64,000 bases of DNA from Sparassis latifolia (lineage: Eukaryota > Basidiomycota > Agaricomycetes > Polyporales > Sparassidaceae). Both the position numbers and the translations under genes were made by a program. Shown here piece after piece: positions 22,605 to 33,887 of this stretch. The notes under the pieces are model-generated. The model saw only the letters and a list, made by a program, of their open reading frames with translations. It did not search any database and was not told the origin of the DNA. The first letter of the stretch is position 1. Every line of letters begins with the position of its first letter. Where the stretch lies: assembly GCA_018466975.1 (NCBI GenBank), contig CM031559.1, positions 372,001-436,000 of the forward strand, written 5' to 3'.

Positions 22605-24170
22605 ATGGATGCCCTCTGTGACGATGCCCTCTCAGGCAAGCTCACTGCCGAGAGCCTCCAGCGCTACCTCCAGTCTGACCGTTCCATCATCAACAAATAC
22701 GGTGGTACCAGGAACCTTACGCCGCTCGCCGCTGCATCTCTGCATGGTCACCTAGACATCGTCGAACTCCTCCTTGACAATTTCGCCAACCCCAATGCAG
22801 TCTCCGCCAACAATCGCACCCCTCTCTTTTACGTGACCTCTCGCAAGGTTCCGCGTGACCAACTCGCTATCGTGCGCGCCCTGCTTCATGGCAATGCTAA
22901 AGTCGATGAATGCTACGATAACGACGGGCGGAACACTCCGCTCATGAACGCCATTCAGCAGCTGCGTGACAAGGACATCGTTCACGAGCTTGTGGATAGA
23001 GGCGCGTCGTTGACATTGCAGAATTCGAAGGGCAAGACGGCGGAGGACCTTGCGAAGGAATATGATATGTTGCAGGACGTACGACCTTACGCAAATAGGA
23101 AAACGTCCTGGGCAGAGGTCATCGATCTCCTTGTCGCGGTCGTAATGTTCGTCATCGCCGTCGTGAACGGCGGCTCCATCGAAGATGCCTCCAAGGGCGT
23201 CATTGCCAAACTGTACAATATTACCGGAGAGAAGAACAAAGGTCCCGCGGATGATACGGTCGCTAAGGCATGTATCTGCTTCTCACCTTCTACACTTCAT
23301 GGTGCTGACATCGTCTCCGTGTAGGGTATCGCGACTCTTCAGACCAAGGAGATGAAGACCACCGAAGATCTCCAGAATAACTTGACCAGCTACGTCTCAG
23401 ACACAGGCCTCGACCAATTCTTCAAACCGGGTGACACATTCCTCCAGGACCTTGCGAAGAAAGCTGCGTCTCTTCCCGACGACCCCAATAGCCTCTACTC
23501 GAAACCCGACAACGTCAAGCGTCTCACCACCCTTTCTCTCTACCAGCCCGTCATTTACTGCGACGATAGCGGCTCCATGGACTCGGATAATCGCTACGAA
23601 AATCAGCGCGAGCTCGTCGGTCGTATCGCGCGCATTGCCACCAGGATCGTGCCTGAGACCTACGGCGTCGAGCTCCGCTTTATCAATGCGGATTCCGCCT
23701 CCAACCTCTCTGCTGCCGAGATTGATGCTGCCATGAGGCGTGTGGAGCCCGACGGCGGCACCATGCTTGGCACGAGCCTACGAAGCAAGATCTTGGAGCC
23801 GCTCGTTTACGGAGTCATTGCTAGCGGCAAGAAGCTAGACCGCCCCTTCCTCATATGCACCATCACCGACGGAGATCCTAGCAGAGGGGACAGACCTTCC
23901 TTCAAGGATGCCATCGTGGAGTGCCGGAAGATGTTGGTGAGGAACGGGTACAAGCCTAATGCCGTCAGGTTCTGTGTCAGCCAGATTGGAAACGACAGGA
24001 GCGCGACAGCGTTCCTAGAGCAGCTGAGGGGAGATCCGGAGATCAGTGACGTGCTCTACTGCACCTCGGATCGGCTGGACGATAGGTTTAAGGAATTCAA
24101 GCAGGCGGAGAATAGGTTGGAGGAGTGGTTGCTGAAGATGCTGACGGAGCCTATCATGAATCGGGAATGA
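22605..24170 (+). CDS. ankyrin-repeat + von Willebrand A-domain protein, short form
   Basis: Exons 22605-23267 and 23325-24170 encode 502 aa. The 57-bp intron uses a GC donor (AAG|GCATGT...TAG). The paralogue has a GT intron at the same place. Residues 1-170 hold ankyrin repeats (NLTPLAAASLHGHLDIVELLL, NRTPLFYVTSRKV, RNTPLMNAIQQL). A hydrophobic stretch follows, around residue 185 (VAVVMFVIAVVNGG). The second half is a vWA domain with a complete MIDAS metal site: DDSGSM, then GGTMLGTSL and TDGDPS. The vWA fold normally binds protein partners through a divalent cation. The domain pairing suggests a scaffold or signalling protein. The family is unnamed to me. The start was chosen by Kozak context and alignment with the paralogue; an upstream in-frame extension exists but lies over the TATA box. 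Confidence 0.85.
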
Positions 24171-25926
24171 GCTGCTCGTGCGCGGGAACAAGGCCATGTA
24201 TGCTGGCCTGGAGGTCTGCATCCTCCCTCTCGTAATTTTTCATCTCAGAATTTTGCTCTGCTCTTCTTCAAGCTCGTCTTACCCTGCTTGATACTGCTTT
24301 TCGCCCGCGCTGTGCTCGAAAACACCTCTACCATTTACCTACTTCGTGCACCAGTTCCGAGTCTGTTTTGTAGGACGTTGTACTCCTTAGCGGAAAACTT
24401 ATGGGCGCCCTCCTGTTCCAACGGTCATTGTACCCTTCCGTATAGATCCAGGATGCACTGCCAAGTAACTGTTGACCGCTGACCTTCTACTGTTCGCGAT
24501 ATGTTTGAACTACTCGCGTCAGGGACATTAATGACACAGGAGAAGCACTCCAGTCGCTGCTCTTTGCTCAAGTGGCACGACCTTTCAGTTCCTCCGTTGA
24601 TAATTAAAGACTCGCTAACAAGCGGTTAAACGCTACAGGGGGGGCACGCTGAACTTACATTCTAAGATAGTAGGAGAAAGTGTTAGACTTCTACCTTGAA
24701 GTCCGCGCTGATTATCCAGGATAAATCGGGCCGCTGACAAGGTGGGCTGCGTTGTCTGTCTTACTAAAGTACTGCAGATGTCAAGGACGGACTTAAGATG
24801 ATTGAACGGAACTGTATGCAATTACGGCGATGGTTCTGTTCGAGCGTGTACTGTGGTCCGATAGACGTCCGTCTATTCAGATCATTGAATATCCGGAAAT
24901 ATGCTTCGTTCGTCTATTTGTAGGATGCTCTGCATGACAGTATCTTGACGCTTGACATCGCCATAACCTGCGCAGCGTACTTCGCCGAATCATCTGGTAG
25001 GCTGATATGAGGACACGCTTACCTTACCAATCGAGCTGCCAAATACAACATGTTCGTCGCATTGATAGCTGTACTCGTTATCGCCAAAGGCTGTGGGTGC
25101 TCTCCCCCCGGGCGTGCACTCCAGTCACGTGAAGGTTCGCCCAGCATTGTTGCGGTAGCGACCACAACAAAATCCATCGTGGACGTATCCGAGAAGTACC
25201 ACAAGATGTAGAGGCGCGAATTGGTCACCAGGCCGAACCCAAACGTCTGACATGGTCGCACAGTCATTTCGCCATATTGGCCGATCCGCGAACTTACCTG
25301 GGAATGTCCGGTACCAATACACCCGGAGGCATTGTAGATATCCTGTCCGACGGCTATATCTTCGTGTGAGACTTCAGTCGAATGACCGGCCAGGGAATGC
25401 GCACCCTGCAGCGGGAGGTCGGCAGTTTTCAAACTGACAAGACTCTTGCATGGAAGCTATCGTGCGTACTGCAATCCTGCCGGTCTGCCGGAGAGGGATG
25501 AGATGCAGAAGCCCGGTTCGATCAAGAATCACAATCTTCGATCACAACAGCAACGTGGATCAAGCCACAAGAGGCGCCGACCAATATGACAGCAGCAGGG
25601 AAGAGCGTATGAAGGAAAGAGCCCGAGAGGAAGCAGCCCCAGTGACACGGACGCCGTCGACGGCCACTGTACAGCTGTTACAATGCGGAGGCCACGCCTT
25701 GACCCGTGTATCGGCGTGGAGATTATTGACAATATCGCTGACAGTTTAACGCTCGGAACTGCGGGACAGCATCTAAGGCTGCGAACCACACGGCAGTGGG
25801 TAAGCTGTCCATTAACATCCATAGCACATTTCGAGAAGGAAATATTCAGGAGGCATCCACGCAGTTCTAACAAATGCTCGATCCTTTCCACGCCATGCCA
25901 AGCCGTAATTCGCATAGGACACGTAT
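24171..25926. other. 1.75-kb region without a recognisable gene
   Basis: A minus-strand frame at 25019-25432 (137 aa) contains hydrophobic patches but no named motif. A short G run (GGGGGG) occurs at about 24640. Nothing is called. Confidence 0.4.
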
Positions 25927-27223
25927 TCATACAAACGCGAAGGTGGTGAACTGCAGCTTCTGAGGACATAATCTAAGTCTGAATGACTGAACCCACTCAC
26001 CCGATCCAAGTTGTCCTGAGGATGCGGCACCATCGACACCTCGGAACTCTCCGCATCGTCTCCGTCGAACTCGCTAATCATATCCCCCTCTAATCTCAGC
26101 TGGAATGCCTTCTTCGTGGTCGGATGCTCCAGAACTATCCTCATCTCTTTTTTCTTCTTTTTCTCGTCCTTCGTGAATAAACACGGGTCCATCAACTTGT
26201 CCGATAACACCGCCAGCTTCGTCGTCAGGTTGAACAACACCCACTTCTCGCCTACCGCCAGCGCATATCGCACTTTATCTGACCCTGCCGCCACCTGTAC
26301 TGGTAGCACGTCAAACGCGGTTCCGAAACCTAGCCGTACCCGAGCAAAGGGCCAGTCATCCGGGAAATATAGATAGAGCCCCGCCTTGGGGGGCTCCGTT
26401 CCCGGCTGGGGATTCGAGCGAGAATCTTGCACACAGAGCTTCTTCCCGTATTGGCCGACATCGAGCCATCTAAAAATCTCGCGGAAAAGGGTTGGGGACA
26501 GAAGCGACCCACGGCTGCCGCCGCCAACGTAAGCAGGGCCGTGGTTACTGCACATTGATGTCAGCGAACGAAGGGTTGCATCATGGAGAGAGGAACACAC
26601 TGAATAGCGACAACTGTCGGGAAGCCGTCATAGTCGAGCCATACAGCAGAGCCGCTGATTCCCTGCTCCGTTTTAACACGATACTCGATCTGCAACCCAT
26701 CGTGGCAGGCCACGAAGGGGCCAGTAGATGTAGTGGGGGTACGCTGAGTCTGACCTTGCGCACGGTACCCAGTAACGAATATATTCCCCGGGAGTCTCTC
26801 CAGCTGCCCCAGTTTCATGCTAAATCCGAACCCACTTTTGGCAGGGACTTTCGGATCGCGCTGTACGAGAATGGCGCCGTAGTCATCGACATCCTCTCGC
26901 GGACCTCTGTACCTCGGGCACACCCAAGAACCGAGGATATCCAGAGAAGTGCCATCTGCAAGATAGACCCGCAGCTGCTCCGAGTCCTGGTTAGTGGGGC
27001 TGATGAGGTTATGTGCGGCAGTGAGAATCAACAGGTCGGAGACTTCAGGAAAATTGAGAAAGAACCCGCTGCCGTACGAAAGTTTGCCGTCGCTCAGGAA
27101 TTGGAGTACGACGGCCCAGTTCTGTGCATTATTGATATCCGCATGCTTGAGACCTCCCCGATGATCAACTTCTATCACAAGGCCCCTTCGCTCTGGATGC
27201 TTCATCTCATCGGGGATGGACAT
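25927..27223 (-). CDS. trypsin-like serine protease, intracellular type
   Basis: Three exons (27223-26601, 26547-26001, 25950-25927) with GT-AG introns of 53 and 50 bp encode 397 aa ending FTTFAFV. The chymotrypsin-fold triad is visible: His in LTAAHN (about residue 75), Asp in VDDYG (about 115) and Ser in GISGSAVW (about 190). The oxyanion-region text resembles glutamyl-endopeptidase-like S1 proteases. The second half (VGGGSRGSLLSP, then DPCLFTKDEKKKKKEM) has no recognised domain and includes a lysine-rich loop. No signal peptide is evident, so it is likely cytosolic or nuclear, which is unusual for S1 enzymes. The intron phases close the frame exactly, so the gene appears intact. Confidence 0.8.
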
Positions 27224-28173
27224 TATGTGTACGTCAAGCCAAGATGGAAGGCGAAAGATCAGAGCAACAAACGCATGATTCTTATAGTCTGTGATCGGCG
27301 TCTGCTAGACATGCCCTTAACTCAATGCAATAACTGATATGAGCGCCTTCCATACGATGTCAGGCGCGAAATACAATCGAAACACACTGAAGACACGCAC
27401 GTCAATGTTCCGAGACCTCGCGAGACGAAGGACTAACATACCCACCCACGCGGGAGCGCTCCCTTTCATCGAAGGTCCAAATACTTGATCGTGAGAGTAA
27501 CTGTTTCATGCTCTGAAGACAAGATCCATTATTGGGCCTCAGGCTGTTGGTGGTGACAGCGTTTGAGCGAGTCTCACCGCATTTCGGCGCTCTACATATA
27601 TAGGGAATTTTGCAGACCTCCTGAATTTTAGCCATCAGGCCCGATTTGGCACCGAAATCTCAGGATTTTGGCTCGAACATTTGGGCCCTCCAGGTCCATC
27701 TCATTGACGTATCCTGCTCTACCGCACATCCATTTTCTTTGGCATCTCTCGCAAATACCGCCAGTAAGAGGACATTCCTGCTCTCGGAAATAAAACCTAC
27801 ATGGTCTGATCGCTTCCCTGAGCTCTCTAATACCTTACAAAATGCACTGGTATAGACCTTCTACTCACGAACACTCGTTTAACCTAGTGAATGTAATCTC
27901 AAGAACGTGTTGTATATCATTTCCTGTAAACCAAAGGCCAGCAAGGGTGATTGTTCATGACCGGAATTATCAACCTTGCTTCCATCAGGTTACCACTCAC
28001 TTGACTTTACATGCTGCAATGTTAATAAGGTGACTGTTGATGAGAACAAAATGCTATCTGATGCATGGTATGAGCTACAATACTTACCAAGGCTGTGTTA
28101 TTCTTTCTGAGTGATGAAAACAAATACAAAGCCAAAACCTAGGAAAAAGAAAAGCCCTGAACGTCTTGTGGCA
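27224..28173. other. intergenic, no gene recognised
   Basis: Short frames only. A TATA-like ACATATATAGGG occurs near 27594. The region lies between the protease and the tRNA. Confidence 0.45.
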
Positions 28174-28261
28174 CTCCCTGGCGGGGAGTCGAACCCCGCT
28201 CTCGCGCGACCGAAACAAGCCGGATGACAGGCGCGTGTACTAGCCGATATACGACCAGGGA
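28174..28261 (-). tRNA. tRNA-Asp(GTC) with a 16-nt intron
   Basis: The reverse strand folds as a full cloverleaf. The acceptor TCCCTGG (28261-28255) pairs with CCAGGGA, followed by discriminator G at 28174. The D stem is GTAT/GTAC with an ATCGGCTA loop. The anticodon stem CGCGC/GCGCG has loop CTGTCA+C, with GTC at positions 34-36. The T stem CGGGG/CCCCG has loop TTCGACT. A 16-nt intron occupies 28224-28209, between nucleotides 37 and 38, the canonical position. The mature length is 72 nt plus CCA. Confidence 0.9.
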
Positions 28262-30123
28262 TGACTTTCTGGCCTGAGATATCATTCATATCGGACGTCT
28301 TAACAGCACAAGTGTATCATACCATCTACGATAACTCATGCCCGTTTACTGTTTCATGGTGCCGACAAAATACTGGATCACGCTCGTCAGCTCACTCTGA
28401 AGAGAAACAAATCGGACGCAATAGAGGCCGGCTGGTCTATGTGACGGATGTTTCGATTTTGAAAGCATCCTGGTGCGCATGTCTGTTGAAAAATCCTGAC
28501 GGCGCTCATGTCTAAAGATATGTCCCTGGCATGCGTGAGTCGAGTCTATTGCAGCGTGAAGGACGGATTCTGGTCTGAGAATCGTACCCAATGAATATGA
28601 CTGTCGGATAAGGGAGATTACGCCTTCACTCGAAGGGTTGGTACATTTGGATCCAGGAAGCAAAGCGAGAGAGTCCCCTATTTTCGTATCGATCGCGCAC
28701 TAGGGACGCAGCGTCTTCTGGTAGCTTTAGCTGAGATAGCCATCAGCGATAATGTCCAATACTGTCCGGGAGAGGACGAAATATCTTCCCAATGGATGTG
28801 TCCACATGAAGGCTTCATCCACGTCAACGTCGCGCGAATAAACTGCCGCAGAACGAGACGAACATGAAGGTCACGGCGCACCGGACAAAGTCCACTGTCA
28901 CCAGATCTCCAATATGGGTGTTGCCAAAGCGTCGAGAGTAGAATTTTCCACCTTGATCATGCTATGATAACACTGTTATTGAATGCAAGGATCGATGAAC
29001 CAGGGTGAGGTTTTTAAGACCACACGAGCGACTTGCGAAGCCTAGACTCTAGCTGCACAAGTAACACCGGCCAGATCGGTGGGAGAGCGAGCCAGAGTTC
29101 CGAACAGCATTAATGAGAACCGAAGAGCGAAACTCGGCCTAGAATCACTGCTGCCGTGTCCGTCACGTATGGAGTAGTACTGTCGATTGCAAGAGACCTA
29201 CAGTATACTGACCATCTTCAGTAAGCGCAAACCCATGCGTGTCACTCACCCGACCACCATCCACCGCAGATGTCTTTGCTCTCCAGAGTTATCCTCGCAT
29301 AAGAGAATAGCGACGTCTGGCATCGCGGTCGCACACAATGTCCAACTCAAGCACACGCTAACAGCACCGAAAACCCCGGGCGTCCAAGTCGAGGAGACAT
29401 GAAGGTAAGTAACCTTCGCGAGAGGCGGGATGTTGGGGGGTAAGTCGACGGTGCAGACCTGGGGCCCTTGTATATGCATTCGGGTCGACCTGTCGGAGGC
29501 TGTCGGGACTCGGGAGGGCGGCTGGCGGCGGGGAGTCGAACCCCGTTTCAATTCGAACTGCAATGCCACGCCGACCTAGCTCGTGCGCAGCGCGACGGCC
29601 CCAATACATGCGGATCGGCGTGCGAAGATGGCAGTCCGCCAGCGTCTCCTCCTCGCAGTAAGTTACCTCGACTAGGCGATATACCATTGCATAACGAGTT
29701 CCTCTCCCTCATAAGGTTCAAAGTATACTTATTGTGTCTCGAAAATATATTTATGGTACAAAGGAAGACCCACAATCCTCTCGCAGGACGAGGACGATAT
29801 GCTCTCAGGGTGTAATATTAGTTTCTTACACGGACTCGACCAGATTGAGTCCGACCAGACGGAGATGGTGGCAACGGTCGCGGAGGAACTGCACGTCGGA
29901 TATTAGCTTAAAGAAGGTGCAGGCGGTTTTATCGCGCTTGGCATACGACGAAAAGTGCTTGTGAAGCTCATTGATATCTGGGACGGCCTTGGAGATTGAC
30001 CTTGACGACTAGGTGCTTGATCATGAGCCTGCCCATGTGAAGCAGCAGTTCCAGAGCCCATGGGTTGATCAAGGCCTCCCCAGGTTCCATCTGGTCGTGC
30101 TCGCACGCGAACCGTTGCATGAT
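28262..30123. other. 1.9-kb region without a gene; holds a tRNA T-arm duplicate
   Basis: No frame shows a motif. At 29527-29545 a 19-nt stretch is identical to the T-arm/acceptor side of the tRNA-Asp gene (28180-28198), but no cloverleaf surrounds it. It is a partial tRNA relic. Confidence 0.5.
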
Positions 30124-31351
30124 CTATTTCAGCTCGACTAATTCGCGAATAAAGGGCGTCTTGGCGAGGCGTTCCAGGTGTCGTCGGACGGTGCTGGCTG
30201 TAGGACAGTCATCTACTTCGGAAAGTACATACCTTCGGGCGCGGTAAGCAGATGCTACCGAACAGCGCAAGGGTCCCTTTCGCAAGCGTATCCAGATGCA
30301 GAACGAGACTTATCAAGTTGGGAAACACGTTTCCTACGGCGAGCGCTTGCAACGCCAAGAGGTCCCTCTCCCGCACGTCGATCTGAACGTGCGTTGAGGT
30401 TTGTCTTTTCGCTAGAGCCTGAACTGTGAGACGTGGGAGAAAACTGAACATATAGGACAGTCGATGGAGACTCGCTGTGTTTTCCAGGATCCGCGCCACT
30501 TCATCGCCCAATTTATTCTGCGCCTCTTCATCGCCCAGTTCCTCCGACAAAGGCACGCTGAACTCCAAGGCCTTGAGGTTACGCAGGCGTGAACTGAGCC
30601 GCAGCTGCTCCAGAGTCTTCACTACGACAGGAATGGCGTTGTGATACAACACCAATTTCTCCAAGTTTTCTCCCGGTAGGCGTGTCACGAGGGGTAAAAG
30701 GTCGCCTTGCGGCATCTTCCAGTATAACACGCGCAAGTTTGGGAGAAGGCCCGCTGACGATCCAAGTTCACCAAAGACTGACTGTATTGTGGAAACCGTC
30801 GGGTTATCTTGTGTCTCGAAGTTCCACGTAAATGTTTTGATGCGTGAGGCGTAGTCCTGGAAGGGTTTCAAGTCAATTTCGCGCGAGACCATTCGACGTT
30901 GGAGGGGAAGCTTAGCCACCGCTGAAATGCCTTATGATTAATAACCGGATCTCGCTTTATTGAAGTTATTTACTTACGAAGCTCTGAGTCGATGCAGGAG
31001 GCTTCTCCGATGCTGCCTTGTGGTGCCACCTCGAATTCATCGCACGCCGTGAAAGTTTGCTCAAACCTGTCGAGTACTGCAGTATTCAAACAAAGAGTTG
31101 ATGATAACAGGGCGACGTGGTTGAAGTAGAGACTTGCCTTTGTCAACGTCCACTAGATTACATGAATAAGGAGGAAGCAACTTAAACAGGGGGCACAACT
31201 CGTCCATGTCCTCCCAGATGATGTCTAACGATGGCTCGCAGATCGCCCTGCAGGTCCTGGCTATCCGTGCCAACTCGCATTTCCCACTTGCTTCGTAAAT
31301 CATGTAGGTGATGGGCCGTACGAGTTCGTCAATCTGCATGCATCTTGCCAT
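30124..31351 (-). pseudogene. F-box/LRR protein with a late frameshift
   Basis: From ATG 31351 (MARCMQIDELVRPI) the F-box region reads LARIARTCRAICEPSLDIIWEDM, a common mushroom F-box form. Exons are 31351-31138, 31076-30978 and 30921 onward. The first intron (31077-31137, 61 bp) is GC-AG with the ideal donor AG|GCAAGT. The second (30922-30977) is GT-AG. LRR-like text follows (LLPNLRVLYWKMPQ, LRNLKALEFSVPL). Near 30245 the frame changes after ALFGS, and the following frame continues YVLSEVDDCPTASTVRRHLE to a stop at 30124. One base gained or two lost there would explain it. Without repair the protein ends about 35 residues earlier with unrelated residues. The predicted role is substrate recognition in an SCF ubiquitin ligase. 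Confidence 0.65.
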
Positions 31352-33244
31352 CGGGTCGGGGAGAGTTGTAGTTCTTTAGATTCACCGTGATGAACATGCG
31401 AGACGAAGTTCTGAAGGGTCGGCATGGTAGACGGAGATGAGGACGACGACTGCCGTCTGATGGGGAAGAAGCAAACAGAAGAACCAAGAAAGACGCGCCT
31501 ATATACTTGAGAGTATCCGATGCTGTGCAACCAGAACAATAGAGATAGCAATTGCTTGAAAACCAGATTCGAACATGGGCTCGATGACAACGAAACAAGC
31601 ATGGGATGCCTATCGTTGACGCAGTCCTCGAATCACTTTGAGTCCGAAACACCGCCACAACATCGCAAACTCAAAGGTTACCGAGGAATGAAATCGACGT
31701 GACGTCGCACAGAATTAAAGGAGTGAAGAAATGATGTTGACGATCGATTTGTATTGCCACAGCTTTGTCCATCACCAGATTCACCGTATGTTTCGGTACC
31801 GCAAAGCTTCCCAGACTTGCCTGCATATGACAAAATTCGTTCTGACCGGTAACAGTGGAGAACTTACCCAGGGGTAGATGCAGGCTCGACAGCTGGTCGT
31901 TTCACCATTGTGGTTTGCTTGAATTCTGAGGTTTTAGATTCAGCAAAGGACGGTCGCTAATATAGCCTGTAAGAAATATGCAGATTCAAAATATGGATTT
32001 ATCATAAATGCCCACTAACCTTGATACATTTTGAGTTGTACTGAATACGACAGGGTGAAGATCAGTCTTCGAGCTTACAGCGGCGACCGCCACAGCCTAG
32101 GATGCGCTGGAACCCTAACCACATGGGCCCGATGACTCCCCGCCACTTCAAGTTCGCCGCACTCCTGATCTTTCTACTTGAGCTTCAGAAGTCGACGAGA
32201 ATCATTGCTGGCCATCGACCATCTCCCGAATGTATGTGGAGAAGTATGAAAAACTTTTGTATTGTTGTGCCTACCCGTTGAGCAGTAGTCGCTTCTAAGC
32301 CTGGCCAGCTCTGTTTCCCAAGGCTTCCCTCAGGCTCATCAGCGCGGGTTTCGTCTTCCAAAACGTTTGTCTGGTAAAAGTGTGGTTGTTATTTTGGTTT
32401 TATAACGGAATATTATTCTTGACTGCTGCCTTAATGTCAGCCTCTCCGTCGGTAGCTGTCCGATTCTGCCCTTCTCCCTCAAATCAATAAGGACCACTAA
32501 CAGTACGATCCTCCACTCTTCCGGCCTGTCGCTGTCACGGCGGTGTGCCCTAATGCTGAGGTGAGATCCCTTGACGTTTCGAAGAATCTCTTCGCCAGTT
32601 CCACATGCGATTTTATTCAAATCATTTCGTGCACTCTGAGTTTAGCGCCACGAGGCCTTCCAGCTAATCCCGTTTTGTTCAATTCCTTGTTCTGCGATTG
32701 CGACCGACGCATCATGCTAATACTATGTACGGCACAAGGACTAGGCGAAGCCGATGCCCAGATGAGCTGCTCTTCGCGGAAGCCGATACTACCCACATGC
32801 GCGGAAAGGCGGGTGGATTCACTCGTCGCTACCTGTTCACCAAGCTAAGGGCTGTCTTACTCATTCTAAGTACAGAAACAGGCTGTAAGAACATCTTACG
32901 CTCGTATGGCGGGGTCCTCCGTGCGGGAAACCCGTGTTTGATGCAGTGCGTTGCGGCTCGAATCGCATGGCAGGACTGATCTTCTGACTGTGTACTCGTG
33001 TGAACAGCACGTTCGGAGTCTGTTTCGGAGAAGCATTTGGCATTTAAAGACGGGAAGGTGATCGCGCCGCTGTTGTCTTTCAACCACGAACCTTTGTACC
33101 TGCCACAATATCCTCCATTGCGCGTGAAGAATGTCATCTTACAAATGTCAGATTTCATTGTTTTCTGGTGCTCGGATGACTGAAAGACCAATTCCCACTC
33201 AGTACTGACGTCCTTAAAACTCTATATTTTTCCTGCATCTTCGG
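31352..33244. other. 1.9-kb region, no gene recognised
   Basis: Upstream region of the F-box gene, then sequence with many short frames and possible splice signals but no motif. Confidence 0.4.
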
Positions 33245-33887
33245 TGCAAAACCAATCGCCACACTACCGTTTGATGACAAGGGCAATACAGAGGTCGCAG
33301 AACCTCAGAAGAATACATTGGCGGTCGTCACAGAAATCGGGCAGGATGCGCTGATAGAGGACCCTCCGCGTGACGCGACCGGTGAGGTTGCGGAACATCC
33401 AGGCCTGGCAGCCGAAGGGATCCACGAGAGCGAGCAGGGTACGTAATTGGAACTCTGCGATGTGACTTAGGCCAGCTCATCATTATGTCTGTATTTCGCA
33501 GTGAACTCTCCAGTTGTCATTAGCAATGGGTCATCGCCGGACCCTGTAATGACCTCTCCCTGCCCTTGTACACGTAGGTGAACCTTTATCATTGTTAGCT
33601 CTGTTCTGACGCTTCGTTGTCTCGCATCCAGCACGTCTTGACTTGATTCAATTGTCGGAGTTTTCTTTTGACACGGTGTATGGTATGTTTCTTTCAACTA
33701 TATGTTGATTGTGTTTGATGTATATTATGTCTAGGTCCATTGTATGAGGGGAATGAGGATGCTCCTCTGATTGGTCTAGGATTGATGGGCCTCTCGGAGC
33801 ACATCAAGGACATCAGCACCATATCAGATTCCTTGGATAGTCCCCATATGAGTTATTTACCCATAACAGAGTCTGTCACTGGTAACA
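33245..33887 (+). CDS. possible multi-exon gene, unknown product
   Basis: Four consecutive exon-like blocks keep one frame across GT-AG introns. They start at about 33245 (KPIATLPFDDKGNTEVAEP... to HESEQ). The second block reads NSPVVISNGSSPDPVMTSP, the third RLDLIQLSEFSFDTVYG and the fourth PLYEGNEDAPLIGLGLMGLS...MSYLPITESVTG. Introns are about 50-65 bp. The protein is acidic and I recognise no domain. The start and end are not found. The last block resembles a second stretch near 34247 (TSYLPIANEITALTG), so this may be a repeated or transposon-derived coding unit. Low confidence. Confidence 0.35.

Noticed and set aside
25019..25432. 137-aa minus-strand frame with hydrophobic patches
   Set aside because: No recognisable membrane-protein family and no consistent splice structure.
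26492..27337. 281-aa plus-strand open frame
   Set aside because: Antisense shadow of the serine protease, which has its catalytic triad and exact splice phases on the minus strand.
29527..29640. Second tRNA gene
   Set aside because: Only the T-arm matches; no complementary 5' acceptor CTGGCGG is present within reach.
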